Source: Saccharospirillum sp039982735 (GTDB taxonomy: Bacteria > Pseudomonadota > Gammaproteobacteria > Pseudomonadales > Natronospirillaceae). Taken from it: a stretch of 64,000 bases of DNA. Where the stretch lies: positions 62,001 through 126,000 of the forward strand of contig NZ_JBDWXV010000017.1 in assembly GCF_039982735.1 (NCBI RefSeq), read 5' to 3'. The position numbers were made by a program, and so were the translations under genes. This document shows, piece after piece, positions 41,010-49,120 of the stretch. Position 1 is the first letter of the stretch. The number at the start of each line of letters is the position of its first letter. The notes beneath the pieces are model-generated. The model worked only from the letters and a program-made list of their open reading frames with translations. It ran no database searches and was not told where the DNA came from.

Positions 41010-42517
41010 GATTCACCTCCCGCGGCTACTTCTGCTTTCTGGGCTCGCTCAGCCTGACGCTTTTGCCACATGGGATAGGCCAGTGACACCACCAGAATAG
41101 CGGCAATGATCAATACCCCTGGGCGGACCAGAAAGCCATAGCCATAGATCTGGTATGAGGTCCACATGAACCGTTCGGCCAGCGGTCCCAGAACGACGCC
41201 TAACAATAAAGGCGGGCGTGGCCAGTTGCCCAGGCGCAAGAAGTATCCAAGGACGCCGAAAATGGCCATTACTGCAACATCTTCAAGTCGATTCGAGTGG
41301 GCAAAGCTGCCCAATACGGCCATCGCCAAAACAACCGGCACCAGTACAGTGGGACGCAACATAGTTGCCATTGCCAACTGCTTGGTAAACATCAGGCACA
41401 GTACAGACGTCAGAATGGAGGAAATAATCAGCAACCAGATGATCGAAAAAGTAACGTCAAGCTGTGTTGTCAGAATTTCCTTACCAGGAGTTACCCCGAC
41501 GACCAATAGACCACCGAATATAAGGGCAAGTGTGCTACTGCCGGGAATACCAAACGCCAGCGTCGGTATCAGCGCACCGCCTTCTTTGGCATTGGTCGCA
41601 GCGTCCACGGCAATCACACCTCGAACATCGCCTTTACCAAAAGTCTTACTGGCACCCTTACAGGTTTGCAGTGCATGACCATACGCAAACCAGTCAGCTA
41701 CAGAAGATCCGAGACCAGGGATAATACCCACCCAGACACCTACCATGCTGCAGCGGACTACCAGCCACCAATTTTTAAAGGCATCCTTTATTCCCTGCAG
41801 TCGCCCTGCGCTTAAATCTCCCAGATCGACGTTGGAGATCGTTTTCCCTCGGGCGGCAAGTGAAATCAGTTCTGGTATCGCAAACAAACCAATGGTCAGC
41901 GGAACCAGGCCAATTCCGTCAAACAAATACAATATGTCGAACGTGTAACGGGGAGTACCGGTCTGCGACTGAATACCGATCAACGATATAGCAAACCCCA
42001 ATACGCCAATCGCTATACCCTTAAGCGGAGTCTTACCCGCCAGAGCACCCACCATCACCACACCCATCATCACCAGCATAAAGAACTCTGGCGGGCCTAA
42101 TAACAGCACAAGGGGCCTAACCATTGGAATAGCGGCCAGCAGCGCCAGTGCACCCAAAACGCCACCAATAGCGGACGCGGTAAAAGCGGCACCCAGAGCG
42201 CGAGCAGCTTCACCGTTTTTGGCCATGGGATAGCCATCCATAATCGTTGCCTGGGAACCACCTCCTCCGGGAACTGAAAACAAGATGGCGGTGATGGAGT
42301 TTGCCGTATTACTAACGGCCCAGACACTAACAATCAGTGCAATCGCTTCATACTTTTCCAACACAAAAGCGAAAGGCAACAGCAATGCGATGGCCGTTTT
42401 ACTGCCGACTCCAGGCATGGCTACGAGCGTACTGCTAATGACGATACCAATCATCATCATCGCTAACGCCTTCCACTGCAGAATACCCATCAACCCTTGC
42501 AGCGCTGCATCAAACAT
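41006..42517 (-). CDS. tctA: TctA large permease subunit (TTT system 3)
   Basis: The 503-aa protein has the TctA motifs VAMPGVGSKTAIALLLPFAF, NSITAILFSVPGGGGSQATIMDGYPM, GIIPGLGSSVADWFAYGHA and PTLAFGIPGSSTLALIFGG over about eleven membrane segments. The start at 42517 (MFDAALQGLMG) follows AGGAG by eight bases; the 19-codon ORF extension is rejected. It lies just after the cupin B2 gene. Confidence 0.92.
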   Translation of the reverse strand: MFDAALQGLMGILQWKALAMMMIGIVISSTLVAMPGVGSKTAIALLLPFAFVLEKYEAIALIVSVWAVSNTANSITAILFSVPGGGGSQATIMDGYPMAKNGEAARALGAAFTASAIGGVLGALALLAAIPMVRPLVLLLGPPEFFMLVMMGVVMVGALAGKTPLKGIAIGVLGFAISLIGIQSQTGTPRYTFDILYLFDGIGLVPLTIGLFAIPELISLAARGKTISNVDLGDLSAGRLQGIKDAFKNWWLVVRCSMVGVWVGIIPGLGSSVADWFAYGHALQTCKGASKTFGKGDVRGVIAVDAATNAKEGGALIPTLAFGIPGSSTLALIFGGLLVVGVTPGKEILTTQLDVTFSIIWLLIISSILTSVLCLMFTKQLAMATMLRPTVLVPVVLAMAVLGSFAHSNRLEDVAVMAIFGVLGYFLRLGNWPRPPLLLGVVLGPLAERFMWTSYQIYGYGFLVRPGVLIIAAILVVSLAYPMWQKRQAERAQKAEVAAGGES

Positions 42518-42629
42518 ACTGGAAACTCCTGTGCGGCACCGGCTGCCCGGGGAGCCGGATACAGCCAGTTTCACATTGACAACCTCATCAGTTGCCTTTT
42601 AATTGCTGCTACTTTGATTCGACCTGGCT

Positions 42630-43217
42630 TTAGTCAGCCGGAGGTACCCAAAGGTCTTCAAACCCTTCAGCGGGTTCGAGCTGATCAAACCAGTCAAACC
42701 CTATTGCCTTGACCATACGGCTGTTAATCACCACAACCCGCGCTTCCTGGTCACTGGTGTTAAACCGTTTGTGCGCGCAATAAGGCGGGATATAAATAAA
42801 ATCACCCGGCCCCCATTCATACTTCTTTGGCGTTGTTTCCCACTCCCAAACGAACTCGTCTTCACAACGAAACTTCACATCGTAATGCAAGTCGTAACCG
42901 TGCCCTTCGATGACAAACGCGACCTCTTCGGTTAGGTGACGGCTGGTACCGGTTGCGCCATTAACGGCCAAGAACTGCATATAAATATCAATGGCACACT
43001 CTTTCGTGTTCATGCCTTCATTGATTATGTGCTTGATCAGGCCATCGGCCGAACGCTCCATTGGCATTTCGCTCCACTTGACCACGTTCTTTCGTTCCTG
43101 GTACTCGCGGCGAAACTCTTTGGAGGCCTTTAGTGCTTCATTATAAAAGTTAGCGCTTACGTCGGTACGTGAACGCTGGCGCTCAATGTCTGACACAAAT
43201 GGGATATCAGTGCTCAT
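42630..43217 (-). CDS. Cupin-domain protein, subtype B (copy 2, altered metal site)
   Basis: The 195-aa protein is the paralogue of the one at 17393, with the same helical N-terminus and a cupin barrel. The metal motif differs: the HxH is Ser92-Arg-His94 and the second motif is AHKRF (His149) instead of HQHF. Only about half of the usual ligands remain, so it may have lost catalysis and serve as a structural or regulatory partner of cupin A2, whose gene is 25 bp upstream. No family name recognised. Confidence 0.78.
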   Translation of the reverse strand: MSTDIPFVSDIERQRSRTDVSANFYNEALKASKEFRREYQERKNVVKWSEMPMERSADGLIKHIINEGMNTKECAIDIYMQFLAVNGATGTSRHLTEEVAFVIEGHGYDLHYDVKFRCEDEFVWEWETTPKKYEWGPGDFIYIPPYCAHKRFNTSDQEARVVVINSRMVKAIGFDWFDQLEPAEGFEDLWVPPAD

Positions 43218-43242
43218 GGTATGTTCCTCTTTGTCTGATCGG

Positions 43243-43803
43243 TTACAAAGACGCCGGTGGCGTGTAGTTTTCCTGACCCGGAGCTGGCGTCTTAGGCGGG
43301 TACTCGACCATTTCCTGAAAAATAAGGTGCATAAACAGGAACATGGGTTTCGCCTTCATGATCAGACAAATGGTTTCATCATCAGGGTCATCTGAGAAAT
43401 GCTGATGCACACAGCCGTTTTCGACAATCAGAGCATCACCAGCTTCCCAGTCAATTCGGCGGCCATCATGAACATCGTGGCCTTTTCCTTTCAGTACGAA
43501 GAAGACAGCACTATTCATGTGACCGTGCTTTTGACCATAACCACCGGGTGAGAACGCATCGACGTGTGTTTCAATAGTCTGTGCAATCTTTGACGACTGG
43601 GGGTTAATCACCTTCTTGCCGAAGTTTTGTGGACCACCCTTCCACGCGAGGTCCTGCGTGGGGTAGATTCGGGGCTGATTGAACAACTCTTCTTTAAGTT
43701 CGCCGTAGGTTCCTTCGAGCGCTCGCACGAAGGTGCGTTTTTTGGTCCAGCGCTCCCAGGTAACCTGGCCGCCCTCGGCTGCATCGGATTTTGAATCAGA
43801 CAT
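43243..43803 (-). CDS. Cupin-domain protein, subtype A (copy 2)
   Basis: The 186-aa protein is the paralogue of the one at 16786. The metal motifs are KHGHMNSAVFFVLKGKG (His93, His95; Asn-Ser replaces the Glu seen in copy 1) and CVHQHFSDDP (His133, His135). It is followed at 25 bp by cupin B2 and preceded by the two-domain cupin at 43933, all on one strand with TctABC system 3. Activity unknown. Confidence 0.8.
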   Translation of the reverse strand: MSDSKSDAAEGGQVTWERWTKKRTFVRALEGTYGELKEELFNQPRIYPTQDLAWKGGPQNFGKKVINPQSSKIAQTIETHVDAFSPGGYGQKHGHMNSAVFFVLKGKGHDVHDGRRIDWEAGDALIVENGCVHQHFSDDPDDETICLIMKAKPMFLFMHLIFQEMVEYPPKTPAPGQENYTPPASL

Positions 43804-43932
43804 CGTTTTGACCCTCTTGCCAATTTATTGTTGTCATCGTTGTTATGCCCGAACGGTTCACCATTTTCTGGCATAACACTGGCAGGCAGATAGAACGGCT
43901 GCCATTACTCCCACCTACCTCATACTGCAACC

Positions 43933-45048
43933 TTAAAGTGGTGGCAGCGTTTCTTTCTCTGCTTCGTATGCATCTGCCATCTGCGGCGTCAGACCTTTTT
44001 CCGACAACGCGTCGGCAAACATGGTCCTCACTAGCTGGCTTTCATCGGCATAGTCAATCTGGTGGCCACCAATGCGCTTGCTGATCCAGGCTTTCGGCAC
44101 ACCCTGGGCATTTCGGAACGCAACACCTTCATATTTGAAAGCCAGATAGCGCGCTGGGGAGTTTCCTGTGTTGAAGTGCTGGTGAAACCACATATTCGGT
44201 GGTGTGATCAGTGTTCCCGGCTTCCACTCGTAGCGCTTGGGTTCTTCGCCTTCCGGCCACATCAGGGAATAACCCTCACCCGCCAAAATGATGACGTGAG
44301 CACCAGGTCCATGTGCGTGCGCCTTTTTATAGGTACCCACAGGGAACTGAGAAATGTGTGCATTCATTGAACTTTTCGCGAGGTTGAAACGAATGTGACC
44401 GCCACCAGCGCCACGCTCTTTCGCTGATACCAGAGGCAGGTTTACTGCATCGGCAACGAAGTTGGTTTCCAGTCGGAAGCCGTTCATTTCATCTTTCGGG
44501 GCAAAATAGTCTGCTTCGCCAGAGAACCGTGTTTTAAAGTCATGGGCGGTGTTATAGATGAAGTCCATTTCTTCGTAGAGATTCACAATCGGTGGCATAT
44601 TGGTCACCGATACAAAGCGCGCAACGGAGTTGCCAGAACCATTAAAGTGCTGATGCCACGTATTCAGAGGTATTGCAAACAGTGCACCCGGGCCCCACTC
44701 AAAGGTCACTTTCTGCCCCGCGTCATTCCAGACACTGGTTGACCCATTACCACTGAGCACCATGATCATTTCTTCAAACAACTGGCGCTGTGGTGCCAGT
44801 TCCTTACCTGCCGGGATCTCACAGACATAGCAGTCATTCGTGGTACGCGACGCGTCATGATTAATGAACACACCGCGGCCACCACGGCGGTCCCAGGACT
44901 TCAGCTCCACGGTATTCAGATCTTCAACATAGATACCATCAATAATGTCCAGCCCTTCACTGGCGACCCAGCGGGTATAGGGCGACTCTTTTTCCTTGGC
45001 AAATTTCTGGGCGACTTCGTCGGAGACGAGTGCATCTTTCTTGGACAT
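43933..45048 (-). CDS. Two-domain cupin protein (bicupin), candidate dioxygenase
   Basis: The 371-aa protein has two cupin barrels. The N-terminal one (about residues 70-150) lacks the HxH pair (QRQLFEE at 88-93) but keeps WHQHFNG (His132, His134). The C-terminal one (about 225-310) has a full set: AHAHGPGAH (His244, His246, His251) and WFHQHFN (His289, His291). The bicupin layout recalls gentisate 1,2-dioxygenase, but gentisate enzymes use the N-terminal metal site, so that name is not supported. The HQHFN signature links it to the four single cupins here. First gene of the operon with cupins A2, B2 and system 3. Confidence 0.8.
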   Translation of the reverse strand: MSKKDALVSDEVAQKFAKEKESPYTRWVASEGLDIIDGIYVEDLNTVELKSWDRRGGRGVFINHDASRTTNDCYVCEIPAGKELAPQRQLFEEMIMVLSGNGSTSVWNDAGQKVTFEWGPGALFAIPLNTWHQHFNGSGNSVARFVSVTNMPPIVNLYEEMDFIYNTAHDFKTRFSGEADYFAPKDEMNGFRLETNFVADAVNLPLVSAKERGAGGGHIRFNLAKSSMNAHISQFPVGTYKKAHAHGPGAHVIILAGEGYSLMWPEGEEPKRYEWKPGTLITPPNMWFHQHFNTGNSPARYLAFKYEGVAFRNAQGVPKAWISKRIGGHQIDYADESQLVRTMFADALSEKGLTPQMADAYEAEKETLPPL

Positions 45049-45150
45049 GGGTTCAACCTCTTATGGGCTAGCGGCGGAAACGCATGAAACGGTGCGTTGA
45101 ACGTGTTGCGCCGACTATTGATAGCGAGTGTAGGCTAAGCTTCGTTTTTT

Positions 45151-45167
45151 GTACTCTTATACGGAAC
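45151..45167. promoter_or_regulatory. 17-bp semi-palindromic operator, site c
   Basis: Read on the minus strand the site is GTTCCGTATAAGAGTAC, matching RTTCC-N2-TATA and the final AC. It is about 105 bp before the bicupin start and shares GTTCCGTATA with site f. Confidence 0.45.
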
Positions 45168-45407
45168 ATTTAACCTCCATGAGGAATATCACACACTAGA
45201 AAGGTAGACGTCAACATGAAGAACGCCATTCTTACATAAAAACCACTGATTATTATTTGTACGATTATTGGAATCCGAAGGGTAAAATCGCGATCAAAAA
45301 AAGATTTCTTCTTAAAAAACAAGGGCATACATGTAAAAGCCCATGAGAAAGAGCGACAAGATCGACCATTTGTAGCGTTGACAGAGTTCATTTCCACTGA
45401 TAATTTG

Positions 45408-45444
45408 GTTCCAATATAGTAAACAATGTTCCACAATAAAGAAC
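45408..45444. promoter_or_regulatory. Two tandem 17-bp semi-palindromic operators, sites d1 and d2
   Basis: GTTCCAATATAGTAAAC (45408-45424) and GTTCCACAATAAAGAAC (45428-45444) lie 20 bp apart centre to centre, about two helical turns. They precede the Ni/Co permease gene by about 165 bp. Confidence 0.5.
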
Positions 45445-45610
45445 AAAGGACTCATATACGCATGTCTATTGTGCGCAACACAAAAGGTTCGAATCAGGTT
45501 CTATCGCGCCAATGAATTAGCTCTGCGCCCGGTAGCAGCAAGGTTTACGCACCTTTTCAACAAACCGGAAGATGGCCCGCCAGTCTTCCCCCATAGCAGG
45601 ACTAAAAACA

Positions 45611-46309
45611 ATGACAATTGAATGGTTATCCGTTTTGCTTCTTGGCCTAGCCCTCGGTTTCAAGCATGCAACTGAACCCGACCACGTTGTAGCGATCTCT
45701 ACAATCAGCAGTGGTACTGAAAAACTCAGTAAAGCAGCTCGAATTGGAACCATGTGGGGCATTGGTCATACTGCAACGCTGTTGGTATTGGGGATGGTTT
45801 TGCTCGCGTTGAAACTTGAGCTTTCGGCGGGTTTTATGACGGCTTCCGAAGCCCTGGTAGGGGTGATGATTATTCTTCTGGGTACCTATAACGTCGTTAA
45901 GTTCCGGTCAAAGAAGGTGCATGCGCATGTTCACCAACATCAGGACAGCCGGTCGCCGCACCTGCACTTTCATGAACATTCCAAGCAAGAAACTCACAGT
46001 CATAGCCACCAGGAGCCCTCCTATCTAAAGGCTGGCCTGATCGGTGTAGTGCATGGCATTGCTGGTAGCGGTTTAATGGTGATTCTGGTCATGGATACTA
46101 CCGAAACTCTAATGCAGGCTATGAGCTATACCCTTGCCTTTGGGGGCGGTACCATAATAGGTATGACGGGTTTTTCAATGCTCATTAGCGCCCCCTTTCT
46201 CTTCCTGAACAGCCGCGGCTTCAACCTCAAAAAGCGCGGGCATCTGGCTATTAATTTTGCATCGATTTTCTTCGGTATGTTTTATACCTACCAGGCAATC
46301 GCAGGCTAA
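45611..46309 (+). CDS. NiCoT/UreH-type nickel-cobalt permease with His-rich loop
   Basis: The 232-aa protein has about six membrane segments. The first contains the nickel/cobalt transporter signature H-x4-D-H (HATEPDH, about residues 18-24). A cytoplasmic or periplasmic loop (about 100-135) holds about eleven His residues (HAHVHQHQ, HLHFHEH, HSHSH). The family moves Ni2+ or Co2+. The ATG at 45611 is used because the downstream TIEWLSVLLLGLALGFKHA is the family start; AGGA lies ten bases upstream. Two 17-bp operators precede it, placing it in the island regulon. Confidence 0.82.
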   Translation: MTIEWLSVLLLGLALGFKHATEPDHVVAISTISSGTEKLSKAARIGTMWGIGHTATLLVLGMVLLALKLELSAGFMTASEALVGVMIILLGTYNVVKFRSKKVHAHVHQHQDSRSPHLHFHEHSKQETHSHSHQEPSYLKAGLIGVVHGIAGSGLMVILVMDTTETLMQAMSYTLAFGGGTIIGMTGFSMLISAPFLFLNSRGFNLKKRGHLAINFASIFFGMFYTYQAIAG

Positions 46310-46661
46310 ACAGTTTGGCGGGAGGTCTAACTTGAACCTCCCAGTCAGATCCCTCCCTGGTCAGCCCTGCTATACCTACATACACTGACCAACCTATATA
46401 TGAGTGATTGCCGCACGTTCGATCGACGATGTCTCTGATTGCATTTATTGAGCTCAAGCATTATGAGACGACCAACAACGGCTACCCAACAACAGGGCCC
46501 TGCGATCCGTCACTAATAAACTGAGGTTCTAAATGCTGAAAGGAAGGAAGGGGGCGCGTGGCTTTAGGGAAGGAGGTCGTACAATGGACTTGTTGTACAC
46601 TAACTGCTGTGCGGAGACACCCCCAGAATGAACAGGGGGTGTCTCCGCACTACCACAAATC
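46310..46661. other. Intergenic region with stem-loops, no clear gene
   Basis: The 352 bp between the permease and the 59-aa protein gene hold a GTACAA/TTGTAC inverted repeat near 46580-46599 and the long hairpin at 46609. A purine-rich stretch (GGAAGGAAGGGGG, near 46540) precedes a 33-codon open frame that is not convincing. Confidence 0.4.
46609..46650 (-). terminator. Long perfect hairpin after the 59-aa protein gene
   Basis: GTGCGGAGACACCCCC (46609-46624) and GGGGGTGTCTCCGCAC (46635-46650) are perfect 16-bp arms with a 10-base loop. It is placed 12 bp past the stop of the minus-strand small gene and also downstream of the permease. There is no T-run, so termination would rely on stem strength or Rho. 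Confidence 0.55.
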
Positions 46662-46841
46662 TTAAGACTTGCTAGCTTCAGCACCTGATGCTGATTTGCC
46701 GGACTGGCTGGTCACCAGATTCCAGGCTTTCGTCAACAGGGTTACCGGCAGTGACACAATGGTCAGCAGGTTGGAAGCGACATGATAACCCAGAGATTGC
46801 TGGGCTTCTTTATACATCTGTTCCGGGGTTTTACCTGACAT
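46662..46841 (-). CDS. Small 59-aa protein with one hydrophobic segment
   Basis: The product begins MSGKTPEQMYKEAQQSLGYH, has a hydrophobic stretch (NLLTIVSLPVTLLTKAWNLV, about residues 24-43) and ends in a Ser/Ala/Lys tail. GGAGAG lies six bases before the ATG and a strong hairpin follows the stop, which support a real gene despite its size. A phasin-like or membrane-surface protein is possible. Family not recognised. Confidence 0.6.
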   Translation of the reverse strand: MSGKTPEQMYKEAQQSLGYHVASNLLTIVSLPVTLLTKAWNLVTSQSGKSASGAEASKS

Positions 46842-47101
46842 TTCACACTCTCCAATAGTAAAAAAACAAGTTACTGATGTCCGTCTGCCTTGATTTTGTT
46901 TTCTTTGTATTGAAGGTCTTTCGTCATCAACTGAGGGGCATTATATAGAAGCTCTTAAGAAAGTGCAAATATCGAAACTGCCATTCCTCTATATGGAACT
47001 CCCATGGAATGGGGCTTTCCGCCGTATTCCAATGCCTGTTTGTTCCATCAATGGGAATTCGCGTCCATATTTTAGATTTCGTTCACAGGGAAAGACACGG
47101 C

Positions 47102-47863
47102 TCAGCCCAGTGAGCCATAGCCCATATACAGCAATCGAAAGGCCATAACGGTAAGCAGCGCTTTCAAAATGGGCTGGACCCGTTCGGCCGGTAACCGGTT
47201 TAAAAAGTACTTTCCGGACAGTGTTCCGGCAAAACCGGTACCGACCATCAGTACCAGTAAGCCATACCAGTCTGAAAACACAAAACCCAGTGACCCGAAG
47301 ATCACAATTTTTAGCACTTGTTGTGTGGTCATCATCGCCGTCTGGGTAGCTATCAGAGCACGGCGGTCGCTGAACAAGTCTTTCAACACGACGAATACGA
47401 AGGGAGCAATGCCGGCAACGATCATCGCCAGAAAGGCCGTCCCTGCGCCCAGTAGTGATATAGACTTGCGACCTGCTGGCAAGCGAAAAACCGGCATCCA
47501 GGCGCTGTACAAAATGAACGACCCTAGTGCCAGCTGTAAAAAGGCGGGCGGAATACTGACCGCCAATTGCCCTCCCGCCAGAGCACCAAACACGCTGCCC
47601 AGCGAGAACCACCCAGCCATGCGCCAGTCGGTCAACCCAGCCAGCGTTAGCAGCCGGCCGAGATTTGAACCCAACTGCACGACCCCGTGAACGGGTATGA
47701 TTGCGGCCGCTGGCATCAGATTGGCCATAATCGCCAGCAACATCACACCACCGCCAATACCCACTGCTGCAGTCAGTGCAGAAGTGAAAAAACTGATTAC
47801 CACCAATGAAAGCGATGCCACCAAACTCAATTGTTCGGGCAGCCACCATTCCAGCCAGGTCAT
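47102..47863 (-). CDS. TauE/SafE (TSUP) family membrane permease (second)
   Basis: The 253-aa protein has about eight membrane segments and TSUP repeats: FFTSALTAAVGIGGGVMLLAIMA (about residues 25-47) and GTGFAGTLSGKYFL in the second half. It is divergent from the second IclR gene, and the shared gap carries two copies of the island operator. It may export or import a pathway acid or sulfur compound. A long antisense frame over the same DNA is a shadow. Confidence 0.85.
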   Translation of the reverse strand: MTWLEWWLPEQLSLVASLSLVVISFFTSALTAAVGIGGGVMLLAIMANLMPAAAIIPVHGVVQLGSNLGRLLTLAGLTDWRMAGWFSLGSVFGALAGGQLAVSIPPAFLQLALGSFILYSAWMPVFRLPAGRKSISLLGAGTAFLAMIVAGIAPFVFVVLKDLFSDRRALIATQTAMMTTQQVLKIVIFGSLGFVFSDWYGLLVLMVGTGFAGTLSGKYFLNRLPAERVQPILKALLTVMAFRLLYMGYGSLG

Positions 47864-47981
47864 TGCGGATCACCTCCATTGCTTCGGGAAAAGGCCATCT
47901 CGCTGAGCAAGCACCGGGCCCGGTAAACTCCACACCCCACTCAGGGCGCGGAGGCTTTTACCGCCGCAATGATATAGAATT

Positions 47982-48016
47982 ATTCCTTAAAAGAACATTG
48001 TTTCATATAAAGGAAT
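47982..48016. promoter_or_regulatory. Tandem 17-bp-type operators, sites e1 and e2
   Basis: Site e2 (48000-48016), read on the minus strand, is ATTCCTTTATATGAAAC. It agrees with site b at 14 of 17 positions. Site e1 (47982-47996), ATTCCTTAAAAGAAC, is two bases shorter. They lie between the TSUP gene and iclR 2, consistent with autoregulation by the IclR protein. Confidence 0.5.
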
Positions 48017-48131
48017 GGTGAAGATAACGACCTTATATAAGGCACATTGGAACACCCGGTTTACTTGTCGGTTTTGAAGATTAGTGTAAGACTCGGCGAT
48101 TAACACCAGCAAAGAATCAGGAACCAGCAGC

Positions 48132-48944
48132 ATGAGTAGTGTGAAAAGCGCAACGGCTCGCCCGAAAAAGTCATCGTCTTCTGAGCCCACTAGCCGTACT
48201 TCGCTGTCTTCGGTTAGCAATGCCCTGAAAATGATGAACGCCTTTTCCAACGAAACCAACGAACTGGGCATAACCGAACTTGCCCGGGCATTGAATGTTG
48301 CCAAAAGCACTGCACACCGTATCGCCACAACGCTGGCGGAAGACCACTACCTGGAAAAAAACCCGGCAAATGACAAATACCGCCTGGGTTTAGCCTTATT
48401 CAGGCTGGGTGCCTTGGTGCGTCGACGCATGAACGTCTCATATGAGTCCCGCCCCATGCTGATGGAACTGCGCTCCCGGACCAATGAAACCATTCTGTTG
48501 GCAATTCCGGATGAAGATCAGATTTTGTACGCTTTCCACCTTGAAAGCAGTCATGCCATTCGCATGCGATCTGACATAGGTGTGCGTAAGCCTATGGTAT
48601 GCACGGCGGAAGGCCAGGTACTGCTTGCGTTTATGCCGGAATCCGAAAGAAACCTGATACTGCAGAAACCGATCAAACGGCGAACGGCACATACGATCAC
48701 CGACGCAAACGTCTTGAAAACAAAATTGGAGACCATTCGCCTGCAAGGCTATTCACTGGAAGATCAGGAAAGTGAAACCGGAATGCGCTCCATCGCAGCG
48801 CCCATCTACAACAATGAACGAACGGTCGTAGCCAGCGTGGCACTTGCCGGGCCCGTTATACGAATGAAAAATGAGCTCATTCCTGGCCTTGCGGACCAGG
48901 TAATCCAAACCGCCATGGAAATTTCTCATAGGCTGGGGTATTAA
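48132..48944 (+). CDS. IclR family transcriptional regulator (paralogue 2)
   Basis: The 270-aa protein has an IclR winged helix (ITELARALNVAKSTAHRIATTLAEDHYLEKNPANDKYRLG, read across about residues 50-90) and an effector domain with VCTAEGQVLLAF and LEDQESETGMRSIAAPIY. It shares long identical stretches with the 14710 protein in both domains. The N-terminus (about 30 residues) is Ser/Lys-rich and disordered-looking. Operator pairs e1/e2 lie 115-150 bp upstream. It is the best candidate for the island-wide regulator. Confidence 0.9.
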   Translation: MSSVKSATARPKKSSSSEPTSRTSLSSVSNALKMMNAFSNETNELGITELARALNVAKSTAHRIATTLAEDHYLEKNPANDKYRLGLALFRLGALVRRRMNVSYESRPMLMELRSRTNETILLAIPDEDQILYAFHLESSHAIRMRSDIGVRKPMVCTAEGQVLLAFMPESERNLILQKPIKRRTAHTITDANVLKTKLETIRLQGYSLEDQESETGMRSIAAPIYNNERTVVASVALAGPVIRMKNELIPGLADQVIQTAMEISHRLGY

Positions 48945-49120
48945 ACTCCGAGACCGCAACCTGCTCGAGAAAGTAAACAGGGTCTTTCCCTACATCGAAT
49001 CACAGCGCCCGTTTTTATAGCAGCTGACCTACAGCCAGACATTAGGTTCAACTCACAGAATTTTCACCAGCAACTGGCATCCTCACTTCATCGACACAGC
49101 CGATCAATGAGGAGAACGCC

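Larger units (their letters stand above)
45049..45610. other. AT-rich divergent control region between bicupin and Ni/Co permease genes
   Basis: The 562-bp region has no credible gene and is clearly more AT-rich than its surroundings. It holds three copies of the 17-bp operator pattern: one near the bicupin start (45151) and two in tandem toward the permease (45408 and 45428). Confidence 0.5.

Noticed and set aside
43933..45048. Naming the bicupin as gentisate 1,2-dioxygenase
   Set aside because: The N-terminal barrel, which holds the iron in gentisate dioxygenases, lacks the HxH ligands here; only the C-terminal barrel is complete.
46989..47933. A 314-codon minus-strand frame overlapping the second TSUP gene
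   Set aside because: Its product is Cys/Arg/Gly-rich without family features, while the frame at 47102-47863 has clear TSUP motifs and membrane segments. It is a shadow frame.
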